Shown: positions 9,178 through 17,688, counted from the first letter of the stretch. The stretch: 64,000 bases of DNA from Flavobacteriales bacterium (GCA_016705955.1 JADJKO010000002.1:558001-622000); one strand, 5' to 3'. Program-made: numbers and translations. The notes: a model not told the origin generated them from the letters alone.

Positions 9178-9831
9178 CTACCCCAGCCCCGCCAGCTCCT
9201 CCATCGCCCGCCGCGGCTCCTTCGCCCCGAACACACTATTCCCCGCCACCAGCACATCCGCCCCGGCGTCCACGAGTCGCTTCGCGTTGTTCATCCCCAC
9301 ACCGCCGTCGATCTCGATCAGCGCTTTGCTTCCCGTCTTCTCCCGCAGCGCCTTCAATGCGGTGATCTTCGCAAACGTCCGCTCGATGAACGCCTGACCG
9401 CCGAAGCCGGGGTTCACGCTCATCAGGCATACCACATCAATATCGGCCAGCACATCCTCCAGATGCGCGATCGGCGTGTGCGGATTCAGCGCCACGCCTG
9501 CCTTCATGCCCGCCGCTTTGATGGCCTGGATGCTGCGGTGCAGGTGTGTACATGCCTCGTAATGCACGGTAAGGTTATCGGCGCCCGCATCGCGGAACGC
9601 ACCGATGTAGGGGTCCGGCCGCACGATCATCAGGTGCACATCAAAAGGCTTCTTCGCGTACTTCCGGATCGCCTTGATCACCGGCAGCCCGAAGCTGATG
9701 TTCGGCACGAAGACCCCATCCATCACATCCAAGTGGTGCCAACCCGCAGGACCCTCCTCGATCAGTTCAACGGCCGTGCGCAACTCCGCGAAATCGGCGG
9801 AAAGGAGGGAGGGAGCGAGGATGTGGGGCAT
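9178..9831 (-). CDS. rpe: Ribulose-phosphate 3-epimerase
   Basis: 217 residues, TIM barrel, interconverting ribulose 5-phosphate and xylulose 5-phosphate in the pentose phosphate pathway. Motifs in order: ILAPSLLSADF (residues 4-14), HLDVMDGVFVPNISFG (about 33-48; metal and acid/base residues), FDVHLMIVRPDPYI, VCLMSVNPGFGGQAFI (about 135-150) and IEIDGGVGMNNAKRLVDAGAD with AGNSVFG (phosphate site). The start is the ATG at 9831 (MPHIL); the upstream in-frame extension is low-complexity. The last ten codons take part in the flanking 84-bp tandem duplication. Confidence 0.95.
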   Translation of the reverse strand: MPHILAPSLLSADFAELRTAVELIEEGPAGWHHLDVMDGVFVPNISFGLPVIKAIRKYAKKPFDVHLMIVRPDPYIGAFRDAGADNLTVHYEACTHLHRSIQAIKAAGMKAGVALNPHTPIAHLEDVLADIDVVCLMSVNPGFGGQAFIERTFAKITALKALREKTGSKALIEIDGGVGMNNAKRLVDAGADVLVAGNSVFGAKEPRRAMEELAGLG

Positions 9832-9897
9832 CGGCGGTGAAGGTAGCGGAGCGGAAGAAAGGGCGCGATCAGCGGATGAACTGCAATGGTTCAACCC

Positions 9898-10827
9898 TCA
9901 CCAATCATTGTCCACAGAAGATGCCGTCATAGCCTTTTTCAGGCTTGCGACTGTGGCATTGATGCGGGTGTCGATATCCGAATAGACATTCTGCGCGTGT
10001 TGCTTGGATGGATTTCTCAGCCAGTCCTCCAAACCTACCTCAACTGAGTAGCCAGGAATATTCTTGTACCCGTCGGCGTAGTAGCGAATGATTGCATCGG
10101 TGATGGTGTATTTGAAACGACCGTCCTTACAACGGATTGAAATCGTGTGGTAGACATTGACCTCCTCTGCGAGAACGAAAACAACCCAGGTTACAGTGAA
10201 GAACCCCTTGGCTATGATCTCGCCGTCTGCCGCGCTCTCGTACTGAATCACATCTCTCGCCGATCGATAGTTATTCACTAGCCATCGTTGCGCTCTCCTG
10301 TAGAGCTCGTCCTTCTGCACGCTATCGACTGGTACAACTTCTTCATAGGTGACCTTCCCATTTGTCATTGGGATGATGCCTCCTAGCCAATGGTCAGAAT
10401 CCGAATTGACCCTTGGCATGTCTTTCGGGGTCTCTGGTTGTGTTTTGAGGAGACACTCAACTGCACCAAGTATCAAAGTGCTCTCGTTGTAGCTGAGCGA
10501 TCGCGCAGTTTGTGTCCCGTTGACCACAAAAAGGCCCGCTTTGATTGAGGCTGTTCTTACGAGTTCCATATCCGCTCGCGTCAGGATACCGGGGAAGAGA
10601 GTCATTGTCGGCAATCCCTTCAACTCCAAGGCAAATGAGTCGACCGGAGGCGTTACCGATACGCTAATGGCGTCTCCGCGTTTCTCGAACAGGAGTCCGG
10701 TTCGATAGGCGCCGTTGAACTTGACATCACACGAAGTCGAAACGAACTCAGGAGTATTCGTCGGGTAGATGCATTGGGCACCTGCAGCCACAGTGCTCAG
10801 CACGAGGCAAAAAGTAATTGACTTCAT
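9898..10827 (-). CDS. DUF4468-like secreted protein
   Basis: 309 residues with a cleavable signal (MKSITFCLVLSTVAAGAQ). Residues about 155-240 have the DUF4468 pattern: YEEVVPVDSVQKDELYRRAQ, RWLVNNYRSARDVIQYE, GEIIAKGFF, then strand-rich VNVYHTISIRCKDGRFKYTITD. This TBP-like domain is common in Bacteroidota and has no established biochemical role. The coding region is visibly more AT-rich than its neighbours (many AAT/TAT/ATA codons), which suggests recent acquisition or relaxed composition. It is 66 bp downstream of the rpe start region on the same strand but has no obvious functional link to it. Confidence 0.6.
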   Translation of the reverse strand: MKSITFCLVLSTVAAGAQCIYPTNTPEFVSTSCDVKFNGAYRTGLLFEKRGDAISVSVTPPVDSFALELKGLPTMTLFPGILTRADMELVRTASIKAGLFVVNGTQTARSLSYNESTLILGAVECLLKTQPETPKDMPRVNSDSDHWLGGIIPMTNGKVTYEEVVPVDSVQKDELYRRAQRWLVNNYRSARDVIQYESAADGEIIAKGFFTVTWVVFVLAEEVNVYHTISIRCKDGRFKYTITDAIIRYYADGYKNIPGYSVEVGLEDWLRNPSKQHAQNVYSDIDTRINATVASLKKAMTASSVDNDW

Positions 10828-10975
10828 CGTTGGCCCAAATTAGAGCTAATCCGAAACCTCTGCGTAGTCTGCCGCAGAGTGTGCCGCTCTCTCGGATCAC
10901 CGATCCGTGCCACACCCCAAAAGGAAGGGTAATGCATGCCGACCCTTCTCATCACCCCCCACCACAAACAACAAA

Positions 10976-10991
10976 AGGGGCCGAAGCCCCT
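10976..10991 (-). terminator. Hairpin terminator
   Basis: AGGGGC CGAA GCCCCT, followed on the minus strand by TTTGTTGTTTG. It lies downstream of the 11.2-11.8 kb gene, about 170 bp after its stop. Confidence 0.45.
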
Positions 10992-11084
10992 CTTGCCGAC
11001 AAAAACCAACAGTCATGAAACCGTAAAAGCAACCCGTGTTACGTCACCTGCTACCAGCGGGTTGCACCCCGTCCACCAACAAAA

Positions 11085-11106
11085 AGCCCCACCATCCGGC
11101 AGGGCT
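11085..11106 (-). terminator. Possible terminator of the 11.2-11.8 kb gene
   Basis: AGCCC and GGGCT pair across a 12-nt spacer, followed on the minus strand by TTTTTGTT. The stem is short. Confidence 0.35.
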
Positions 11107-11126
11107 CTTCGCGTCATTCGCATTCC

Positions 11127-11160
11127 ACCCCTCTCCTTGGGAGAGGGGCCGGGGGTGAGG
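11127..11160. repeat. LTPGPSP-type palindromic repeat, copy 1
   Basis: CCCCTCTCC, TTGG and GAGAGGGG form the palindrome, followed by the constant arm CCGGGGGTGAGG. Other copies lie at 12.68, 12.73 and 22.76 kb. Confidence 0.85.
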
Positions 11161-11162
11161 GC

Positions 11163-11834
11163 CTACGGCCCCGGCGGCACCGGCACCTCCTCCTTCACCG
11201 ATCCGCTGTTCACCACGATCCGCGCATCGAAGTACTCCTGGTGGAACACCGGATCACTGTCCTTGAACTCGCTCATCAGCTTATCCATCCGGTTCGTCAG
11301 GATCGTCGTCCCCTCGCGGATCAACGTCTCTATACGTTCCGTCGCCCCCTTCCGCACCGTGATCGCCACGCGCGGCGCGCTGATCACCAGCTCGTACGCG
11401 TCAATGAAGCCTTGTAGGTCCGTCAGGTCCAGCGGTAGGATCCCGTAAGGCGCCAAACTCGCGATCACCGCGTTCGCTTCCGTGTGGATCCCTTGGCACT
11501 TCTGCCCGACAATAGAGTCGCGCGGGGCGATCAGGTCGCTGTAGCTCACATCCATCTTCTCGCGCAACACCGTATCGCCCACGTCCTCAGCATACGCGAA
11601 CACTTGATTCGCCACGGAGTGCGCCTTCCGCACCATCGTCTCCTTCTTCTTGCCCTTGTCCATCGCGTAGCCATCCAGCTCCGTGCTCTGCGTCTCGATC
11701 TCGTCCTCGATCGCTTTGATCTTGGCCTTGAACGCAGCAACCGCGGTAGCGAACGGAACCAGTGGCGTCCACACCGCAACGTATACGTCGCACGTGGTAT
11801 CCACCACACGGAACATTGAATAACGGTCCTCCAT
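11163..11834 (-). CDS. Hypothetical protein with a coiled-coil segment
   Basis: About 223 residues from the ATG at 11834 (a GTG at 11849 would add five). The first third has a conserved-looking MFRVVDTTCDVYVAVWTPLVPF segment. A long charged helix follows (residues about 30-65: AFKAKIKAIEDEIETQ...KGKKKETMVRKA) that should form a coiled coil, then a mostly helical region rich in Thr/Ala/Ile. It has no signal peptide, no transmembrane segment and no catalytic motif that I recognise. The C-terminus is Pro/Val-rich. It is divergent from the small HTH gene, with the 21-bp array between them. Function unknown. Confidence 0.55.
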   Translation of the reverse strand: MEDRYSMFRVVDTTCDVYVAVWTPLVPFATAVAAFKAKIKAIEDEIETQSTELDGYAMDKGKKKETMVRKAHSVANQVFAYAEDVGDTVLREKMDVSYSDLIAPRDSIVGQKCQGIHTEANAVIASLAPYGILPLDLTDLQGFIDAYELVISAPRVAITVRKGATERIETLIREGTTILTNRMDKLMSEFKDSDPVFHQEYFDARIVVNSGSVKEEVPVPPGP

Positions 11835-11989
11835 ATCTTTTTGACACACACCAAATAACCGCCGCCACCGCGCCTATCCGAACCATCTATTCATACTCCC
11901 GCGCCTTCTCACCGCAGCCGGTCATCGCGAACCGCGAGGAACGAAGCGGGAAGCGATCTCGCCACCGGGGGCGCCCTTGCGCCCCCACC

Positions 11990-12220
11990 CTGATCTTTCG
12001 GACAACCCACCGCTCATTTCGGACACAAGTGGCTTCACTTTGGGCACAACATCCTGCATGTTGGGCACTACGATCGATCTTTTGGACAACCCGACTGATC
12101 TTTTTGGCATTACGCGTTCCAGGTTGCAGGAAACCACTGAACTTTTGGTTCAAGACCCTTTCAAATGCGCACCTACTTCTGATAATTTGGTACCGGTCTT
12201 TGATCTTTTCGCACCAAACC
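11990..12220 (+). repeat. Array A: eleven degenerate 21-bp units upstream of an HTH gene
   Basis: Exactly eleven consecutive 21-nt units start at 11990, 12011, 12032, 12053, 12074, 12095, 12116, 12137, 12158, 12179 and 12200. Most units share ctgaTCTTTTGGaCAaccc; the TT-GG and following C/A columns are the best kept, while other columns vary freely. The array stops 8 bp before the ATG of the small HTH regulator. Unit length never drifts. One reading frame gives heptads such as TSCMLGT, TIDLLDN and PTDLFGI, but no convincing gene. Confidence 0.85.
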
Positions 12221-12228
12221 GCAGCACC

Positions 12229-12620
12229 ATGATCACTCTGGACCTTCATCGCCTCTGCGAGATCAAGGGCATCACCCATCCGCACGCGTTTCTCACCGCC
12301 AAAGGCATCTCGCACCGCACCGCCACCACCATGCTCAATGGCAAGGGAAAGGGGCTTCGCTTCGCCCACCTTGAAAGCTATGCCGCATCTACCACTGCAT
12401 GCCCCACGAGCTTTTCAACTACAAACCCGCCGGTCGCGGCATCGACCCATCCAATGATGTCCTCTCGCCGCTCCGCAAAGCACCACTGAAGACCCAAGGC
12501 CTCAACAGCCTTATTGCCTCATTACCTCCCGACGAGATCATCCATCTGTCCGAGGAGATCCAAGCCCGCTACCACAAACCTTCAGAACCCACCGAGGACC
12601 TTCAACCCAAGGACCCATAG
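12229..12620 (+). CDS. Small XRE/Cro-type HTH regulator (one-base frameshift)
   Basis: The ATG at 12229 opens MITLDLHRLCEIKGI...AKGISHRTATTMLNGKGKGLRFAHLE, a typical small Cro/C1-type helix-turn-helix. At about 12374 the frame must shift by one base (one A missing from GAAAGC) to continue as KLCRIYHCMPHELFNYKP, the expected end of the domain. It then runs through a tail with LKTQGLNSLIASLPPDEI to a TAG at 12618. The restored length is about 130 residues. The protein should bind DNA as a repressor-like regulator. The 231-bp 21-mer array ends 8 bp before its start and is an obvious candidate control region. The shift may be a sequencing error, because the HTH is intact on both sides. Confidence 0.7.
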
Positions 12621-12675
12621 CCCACCTGACCCACCAAGGAGCCGGAGCCTTTCGCGATCGTCACAGCAGGGCATT

Positions 12676-12710
12676 CCCCCCTCTCCTTCGGAGAGGGGCC
12701 GGGGGTGAGG
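12676..12710. repeat. LTPGPSP-type palindromic repeat, copy 2
   Basis: CCCCTCTCC TTC GGAGAGGGG followed by CCGGGGGTGAGG, as at 11.13 kb. Confidence 0.85.
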
Positions 12711-12730
12711 CCACCCCACCAGCCATTCCT

Positions 12731-12784
12731 CCCCTCTGTCATTGCGAGCGAAGCGAAGCAACCGAAGAGGGGCCGGGGGTGAGA
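12731..12784. repeat. Palindromic repeat copy 3 with a nested second repeat
   Basis: The two arms (CCCCTCT ... AGAGGGGCCGGGGGTGAG) are split by GTCATTGCGAGCGAAGCG plus AAGCAACC. A related word (GTCATCGCGAACCGCGAGG, then AACGAAGCGGG) lies at about 11921. It looks like one intergenic repeat nested in another. Confidence 0.7.
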
Positions 12785-12792
12785 CCGAACAA

Positions 12793-12822
12793 GAACACCC
12801 GGCCATCTCTGACCGGGTGTTC
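12793..12822 (-). terminator. rpoD terminator
   Basis: GAACACCCGG and CCGGGTGTTC form a perfect 10-bp stem with a 10-nt loop, 18 bp after the rpoD stop. TTGTTC follows on the minus strand. Confidence 0.7.
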
Positions 12823-12839
12823 ATTAAGTCGTTGTTCGT

Positions 12840-13706
12840 TCAACCCAAGTACGCCTTCAGCACCGCACTGCGGCTGGCGTGCTTGATCCGGCGGATCGCC
12901 TTCTCCTTGATCTGCCGCACGCGTTCGCGCGTGAGGTCGAACTTCTGGCCGATCTCCTCCAGCGTATGCGGCTGGTTGCCAGCAAGGCCGAAGTAGAAGC
13001 GGATCACATCGGCCTCGCGACCGGCGAGGATCGCGAGCGAGCGCTCGATCTCCACGCGCAGGCTGTCGGTCATCAAGCTGTCCAGCGGACTGGGCGTTTC
13101 GGGATTGTGCATCACATCCATCATGGTGCCGCTGTCGTCGCCTTCGCGAAGCGGGGCATCCATGCTGAGGTGTCGGCCGGTGTTGTTCAGGCTGGTCTTC
13201 ACCTCCTCCAAGGTCATTTCTAGCAACTCGGCCAGTTCATGCGCCGTGGGCGGACGTTCGTGTTCCTGTTCCAAGCGCGCGAACGCCTTGTTGATCTTGT
13301 TGATGGAGCCGATCTTGTTCAAGGGCAGGCGCACGATTCGCGCTTGCTCGGCCAAGCTCTGCAGGATCTGCTGGCGGATCCACCACACGGCGTAGCTGAT
13401 GAATTTGAAACCGCGCGTCTCGTCGAAGCGACCGGCGGCCTTGATCAAGCCGAGGTTGCCCTCGCTGATCAGGTCGGGCAGCGTAAGGCCCTGGCCTTGG
13501 TACTGCTTCGCCACGGACACCACGAAACGCAGGTTGGCGGTACACAACGATTCCAACGCGGCGGTATCGCCTTGCTTGATGCGGCGCGCCAGTTCCACCT
13601 CCTCCGCAGCGGTGATCAACTTCACTTTCCCGATCTCCTGGAGGTACTTGTCCAGGGAAGGGGTGTCCCTATTCGTCACTTGTTTGACGATCTTCAGCTG
13701 ACGCAT
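12840..13706 (-). CDS. rpoD: Primary RNA polymerase sigma factor (short RpoD type)
   Basis: 288 residues from MRQLKIVKQVTNRD, the usual start of the short Bacteroidota primary sigma; the in-frame upstream extension is intergenic repeat. Region 1.2: LDKYLQEIGKVKLIT. Region 2: NLRFVVSVAKQYQGQG, DLISEGNLGLIKAAGRFDE and GFKFISYAVWWIRQ (promoter melting and -10 recognition). Region 3 follows around EQEHERPPTAHELAEL. Region 4.2: HTLEEIGQKFDLTRERVRQI. It directs housekeeping transcription at TTG / TAnnTTTG promoters, which are seen throughout the window. It follows pnp on the same strand, separated by a 30-bp hairpin repeat, in an order familiar from other Flavobacteriales. Confidence 0.95.
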   Translation of the reverse strand: MRQLKIVKQVTNRDTPSLDKYLQEIGKVKLITAAEEVELARRIKQGDTAALESLCTANLRFVVSVAKQYQGQGLTLPDLISEGNLGLIKAAGRFDETRGFKFISYAVWWIRQQILQSLAEQARIVRLPLNKIGSINKINKAFARLEQEHERPPTAHELAELLEMTLEEVKTSLNNTGRHLSMDAPLREGDDSGTMMDVMHNPETPSPLDSLMTDSLRVEIERSLAILAGREADVIRFYFGLAGNQPHTLEEIGQKFDLTRERVRQIKEKAIRRIKHASRSAVLKAYLG

Positions 13707-13877
13707 CCTAGCCATAAGCGCTTGTTCTATTGAGTTGGTGGCGTTGAACGCGGCCAAGGCGGTCTTGGTTACCGCTTCTGAAGGACCGGTCCGCTTGGAA
13801 CCCGAAGCGGTCGGTAAGGGCATATACGAGAGGAAGCCCGTCACGAATCGCTGAGTTGGATCGAAGAAAGGCAGCTC

Positions 13878-13957
13878 ATCCACAGATGACACAGATGAAC
13901 ACAGATGAATGCAAGCGGCGGATGGGCCATCTGTGCTCATCTGTGTCATCTGTGGAT
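13878..13957. repeat. 30-bp CACAGATGA-word inverted repeat (hairpin) between pnp and rpoD
   Basis: ATCCACAGATGACACAGATG plus AACACAGATG (13878-13907) pairs with 13928-13957 with one mismatch across a 20-nt loop. Each arm is three iterations of a 10-11-nt word. A degenerate copy is at 33696-33806. Confidence 0.9.
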
Positions 13958-13995
13958 CATGCATTCGGCGGTCTGCGGTTGTGGGTTGAAATGAA

Positions 13996-14021
13996 GAAAG
14001 CCACCCCGAAGGATGGCTTTC
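13996..14021 (-). terminator. pnp terminator
   Basis: GAAAGCCA and TGGCTTTC form an 8-bp stem with a 10-nt loop, followed on the minus strand by a T-rich TTCATTTC. It lies 19 bp after the restored pnp stop. Confidence 0.6.
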
Positions 14022-14039
14022 CGTATGGCTTGGTTAAGC

Positions 14040-16306
14040 TCAGTTATGGCTGGGCTCGCCACCACCGTCATCCCGACGGGGTGCGTCATCTCGGCGCGGA
14101 CGGTCGTCCCGGCGGGGGCGGTCACCGCGGTAAGGGCGATCCCTCCGCGACCACCTTCCATGGCAGGCTCGCGGTCCACGTAGCCTTCCGGCTTCGGCAG
14201 TAGGGCACGACGGCTCAGCTTCAGCTTGCCGCTGCGCGGATCCTTGCCCACCACTTGGAACTCCACGATCTCGCCTTCCTTCAGGATGTCCTCCACACGG
14301 TCCACGCGCTTCCAATCGAGCTCGCTCACGTGCAGCAGGCCGTCCACACCAGGCATCACTTCCACGAAGGCGCCGTACGGCATGATGGTCTTCACCTTGC
14401 CTTTGTAGTTCGTGCCCACTTCGGCTTGCGGCGGGTTGGCGATCGCGTTCACACGGGCGAGGGCGGCATCGATGCTCGCCTTGTTCTCGCTCATGATCTC
14501 CACGTGGCCCATGCCGTCCACCTCGTCGATGCTGATGTGCGCGCCGGTCTCGGCCTGGATCTCCTGGATCACGCGGCCACCGGGTCCGATCACGGCACCG
14601 ATGCTCTCTTTCGGGATGGTGATGGTGATGATGCGCGGTGCGTGGTCCTTGTAGTCGGCACGCGGCGCGTCCATCGTCTTCAGCATTTCACCGAGGATGT
14701 GCATGCGGCCTTGGCGCGCTTGCTCCAGGGCTTGTGCCAGCACTTCGTAGGGAAGGCCGTCCACCTTCATGTCCATCTGCGTGGCGGTGATGCCTTTCGC
14801 GGTTCCACAGATCTTGAAGTCCATGTCGCCGAGGAAGTCCTCGTCGCCCAGGATATCGCTGAGGATCGCGTGGCGCTTGCCGTCGCTGATCATGCCCATG
14901 GCGATGCCGCTCACAGGTGCGGTGATCTTCACACCGGCGTCCATCAAGGCGAGCGTTCCGCTGCACACGGTGGCCATCGAGCTGCTACCGTTGCTCTCGA
15001 GGATGTCGCAGTTCAGGCGGATGGTGTACGGGTTGCCGGGTGCTGGTGGGATCACCGGCTTCAATGCGCGCCAAGCCAGGTTGCCGTGGCCCACTTCCCG
15101 ACGACCGGGTCCGCGGATCGGCTTCACCTCACCGGTGCTGAAGCTGGGGAAGTTGTAGTGGAGCATGAAGCTCTCGCTGCTCTTCTTCGTCGCGCGGTCG
15201 ATGGTCTGCTCGTCCATGCTGCTGCCCAAGGTGAGCAGGTTGATGGCTTGCGTCTCACCACGGGTGAAGACAGCGCTGCCGTGCGTGCCGGGCAACACGT
15301 CCACTTCGCTCCAGATCGGGCGGATCTGATCGGTCTTGCGACCGTCCAGGCGCTTGCCGTGGCTGAGGCAAACTTCGCGCACCGCCTTCTTCTGGGTCTT
15401 CTTGAAGAAGCGCGCCAGCATGGCCTTGTCGGTCTTCTCCTCATCGTTCAGCGTGGCAAGGCACTCGTCCTTGATCGCGCTGAACTTCTCCATGCGCGCC
15501 TCCTTCGCGCTCGGCTCCATGGCGAAGTCGTAGTACTTCTGGTAGCAGAAGTCGTGGATCTTCTGGCCGATGGTCGTGTCGTTGTTCTCGTGGTTGTACG
15601 TGCGCTTGGTCCGGCTCTTGGGCACCATGGCGCTCAATTCCTCCATGGCCACGCAATGCTTCTGGATGGCGGCGTGCGCGAGCTTGATCGCTTCGATCAT
15701 GTCGGCTTCCTGCACTTCCTTCATCTCGCCTTCCACCATGAGGATGTCGCTCTTGGTGCCGGCCACGATCAGGTCCATGTCAGCCCCTACGATCTCATCG
15801 TTGGTGGGGTTGATGATCATCTTGCCGTTGATGCGTGCCACGCGCACTTCGCTCACCGGTCCTCCGAAGGGGATGTCGCTCACGGCCAGGGCAGCGGAAG
15901 CTGCGAGGCAGGCGATGGCGTCGGAAGGGTTCTGCTTGTCGGCGCTCATCAGGGAGATGACCACCTGCGTATCGCCGTGGAAATCGTCCGGGAAGAGGGG
16001 ACGCAGGGCGCGGTCCACCAATCGGCTGGTGAGCACTTCGTGATCGCTCGGACGCGCCTCACGCTTGAAGAAGCCACCGGGGAAACGGCCGGCGGCGCTG
16101 AATTTCTCGCGGTATTCCACCTGCAACGGCAGGAAGTCGATGCCCTCGCGGGCTTCCTTGGTCGCTACCACGGTAGCGAGGAGGATGGTGTCGCCGATGC
16201 GCACCGTAACGGCGCCGTCGGCTTGCTTGGCCAACACACCGGTCTCGATGGTGATGGCTTTGCCATCGCCCAGGTCGATGGTCTTGGTAATTCCTTGTGG
16301 TCTCAT
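14040..16306 (-). CDS. pnp: Polyribonucleotide nucleotidyltransferase (C-terminal frameshift)
   Basis: PNPase, the phosphorolytic 3'-5' RNA exonuclease of the degradosome. Two RNase PH domains (residues about 10-230 and 310-560), with FFKREARPSDHEVLTSRLVD and RGPGRREVGHGNLAWRAL, then KH (GAVIGPGGRVIQEI) and S1 (GTNYKGKVKTIMPYGAFVEV, VSELDWKRV). After LPKPEGYVDREPAMEGG the frame reads on into a hydrophobic tail ending at 13946. Shifting by one base near 14150 gives instead RRDRPYRGDRPRRDDRPRRD...GGEPSHN and a stop at 14040, the basic repeat tail expected of this family in Bacteroidota. I therefore end the gene at 14040. It follows rpsO, the classic rpsO-pnp pair. Confidence 0.95.
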
Positions 16307-16415
16307 GTTCTTCTTTCTTGTTTTTCCTCTTTACAACATATTCCGGCTTGTCATTCCGGCCAACGAGCCGGAATCTCGTTCACCGGGGCGGGCCCTTGGG
16401 CCCTTGTATGAAAAA

Positions 16416-16441
16416 GGGCGATCGTGCTATCACGATCGCCC
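16416..16441 (-). terminator. Strong hairpin between rpsO and pnp
   Basis: GGGCGATCGTG CTAT CACGATCGCCC: an 11-bp perfect stem with TTTTT after it on the minus strand. It follows rpsO by about 58 bp and precedes pnp by about 110 bp, so it should uncouple or attenuate pnp transcription from rpsO. Confidence 0.8.
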
Positions 16442-16498
16442 CCTTAATTCGATCAGGATGTGCTATGGTGCTGCCGACGTGCGGCGGTACCCATTGGC

Positions 16499-16768
16499 TT
16501 ACTTCCGTAGGCCGAGCTTGGCGATGATCGCCCGGTAACGCTCGATCTCGTGTGTCTTCAAATAGTTGAGCAATTGCTTCCGCTTACCCACGAGGTCCGT
16601 CAGCGCCTTCTCGGTGCCGTGGTCCTTCTTGTTCAGCTTCATATGCTCGGTGAGGTGGTTGACCCGCGCGGTGAAGAGCGCGATCTGGCTTTCGGCCCCG
16701 CCGGTGTTGGTAGCAACACCACCGTGCTCGGTGAAAATGGACTGTTTGGCTTCGTTCGTCAGGTACAT
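16499..16768 (-). CDS. rpsO: 30S ribosomal protein S15
   Basis: 89 residues, the standard S15 length. Visible family blocks: NTGGAESQIALFTARVNHLTEHMK (residues about 21-44), KDHGTEKALTDLVGKRKQLLNYL and the C-terminal YRAIIAKLGLRK. S15 binds 16S rRNA in the central domain and nucleates the small-subunit platform. It is first in the rpsO-pnp pair. A perfect -7 box (TATATTTG) lies 20 nt upstream of the ATG. Confidence 0.97.
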   Translation of the reverse strand: MYLTNEAKQSIFTEHGGVATNTGGAESQIALFTARVNHLTEHMKLNKKDHGTEKALTDLVGKRKQLLNYLKTHEIERYRAIIAKLGLRK

Positions 16769-16787
16769 GGTCGTTCGTAACAGGCGG

Positions 16788-16795
16788 CAAATATA
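16788..16795 (-). promoter_or_regulatory. -7 box TATATTTG for rpsO
   Basis: Perfect match to TAnnTTTG, 20 nt before the rpsO ATG. No clear TTG at -33. Confidence 0.55.
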
Positions 16796-16841
16796 GACTT
16801 TCCCGGTGTACGGGAACCTAGTGCGCCACGGCCCTGCCAGA

Positions 16842-17688
16842 TCAGCCCCGGAACTGGGCGAAAAGCTTGGAGAGCGTGGACTTCAGGTCCTTGCGCTCCA
16901 CGATCTTGTCCAGGAAGCCGTGCTCCAGCACGAATTCGCTGGTCTGGAAGCCCTCCGGCAGGTCCCGGCCGATGGTCTCCTTCACCACACGCGGTCCAGC
17001 GAAAGCGATGAGGGCCTTGGGTTCGGCGATGTTCAGATCGCCGAGCATGGCAAAGCTGGCCGTGACGCCCCCTGTGGTGGGGTCGGTGAGGATGCTGATG
17101 TAGGGCAATTTCTTCCGGGCCAGTTGCGTGAGTTTGGCGCTGGTCTTGGCCATCTGCATCAACGAATAACCAGCTTCCATCATGCGGGCACCGCCGCTCT
17201 TGCTGATGATGATCAAGGGGCATTTCCGCCGGATGGCCTGGTCGATGGCCATGGCGATCTTCTCGCCGACCACGCTGCCCATGCTGCCGCCGATGAAGCG
17301 AAAATCCATGCATGCGATCACGACCATGTGCTTGTCCAGCTTGCCTTCGGCCGCGCGCAGGGCATCGTTCAGCCCGGATTCCTTGCGGGTCATGTTCAAG
17401 CGGTCGGCATACTTCTTCGTGTCCTCGAAGACGAGCGGGTCACCAGCGATGAGGTCCGCACCGATCTCGGTGAACTTGTGGTCGTCGAAGAGCAGCGCGA
17501 AGTACTCCTCACTGCCGATCTTCTCGTGGTATTGGCACTTGTTGCAGACCCAGAGGTTGTCCTCGTGGTCCTCCGAGGTCATGATCTCATCGCAACGCGG
17601 TGCACTTGTACCAGAGCCCCTCCGGCGTCTCCTTCTTCTCCTCGGTGGAGGTGGTGATGCCTTCCTTGGTGCGTGTGAACCAACCCAT
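16842..17688 (-). CDS. accD: Acetyl-CoA carboxylase carboxyltransferase beta subunit (one-base frameshift)
   Basis: About 282 residues when repaired. AccD, with AccA, transfers carboxyl from biotin to acetyl-CoA in fatty-acid synthesis. The true start is the ATG at 17688 (MGWFTRTKEGITTSTEEKK). At about 17599-17602 one surplus base turns TGC-CCG-CGT-TGC into TGCACCGCGTTGC, breaking the first pair of the zinc ribbon. Removing it gives W-Y-K-C-P-R-C-D-E followed by WVCNKCQYHE, the complete C-x2-C...C-x2-C ribbon. Downstream motifs: AGDPLVFEDTKKYADRL, ACMDFRFIGGSMGSVVGEKI, ISKSGGARMMEAG, SILTDPTTGGVTASFAMLGD and IAFAGPRVVKETIG. I think the indel is an error. Confidence 0.94.

Noticed and set aside
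11887..12369. A 160-residue minus-strand frame over array A
   Set aside because: It covers repeats and the HTH coding strand. Composition is random and there is no domain.
12229..12489. HTH protein continuing unshifted to 12489
   Set aside because: After the HTH the unshifted frame gives a Ser/Thr/Pro string. The shifted frame completes the domain.
13946..14039. pnp ending at 13946
   Set aside because: That tail is hydrophobic and repeat-derived. The alternative frame gives the RPRRDD tail and a stop just before a terminator.
14255..16411. A 718-residue plus-strand reading frame opposite pnp
   Set aside because: It is antisense to the well-conserved PNPase and is rich in His/Val/Leu/Asp, as expected for the complement of GC-rich codons. 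No domain.
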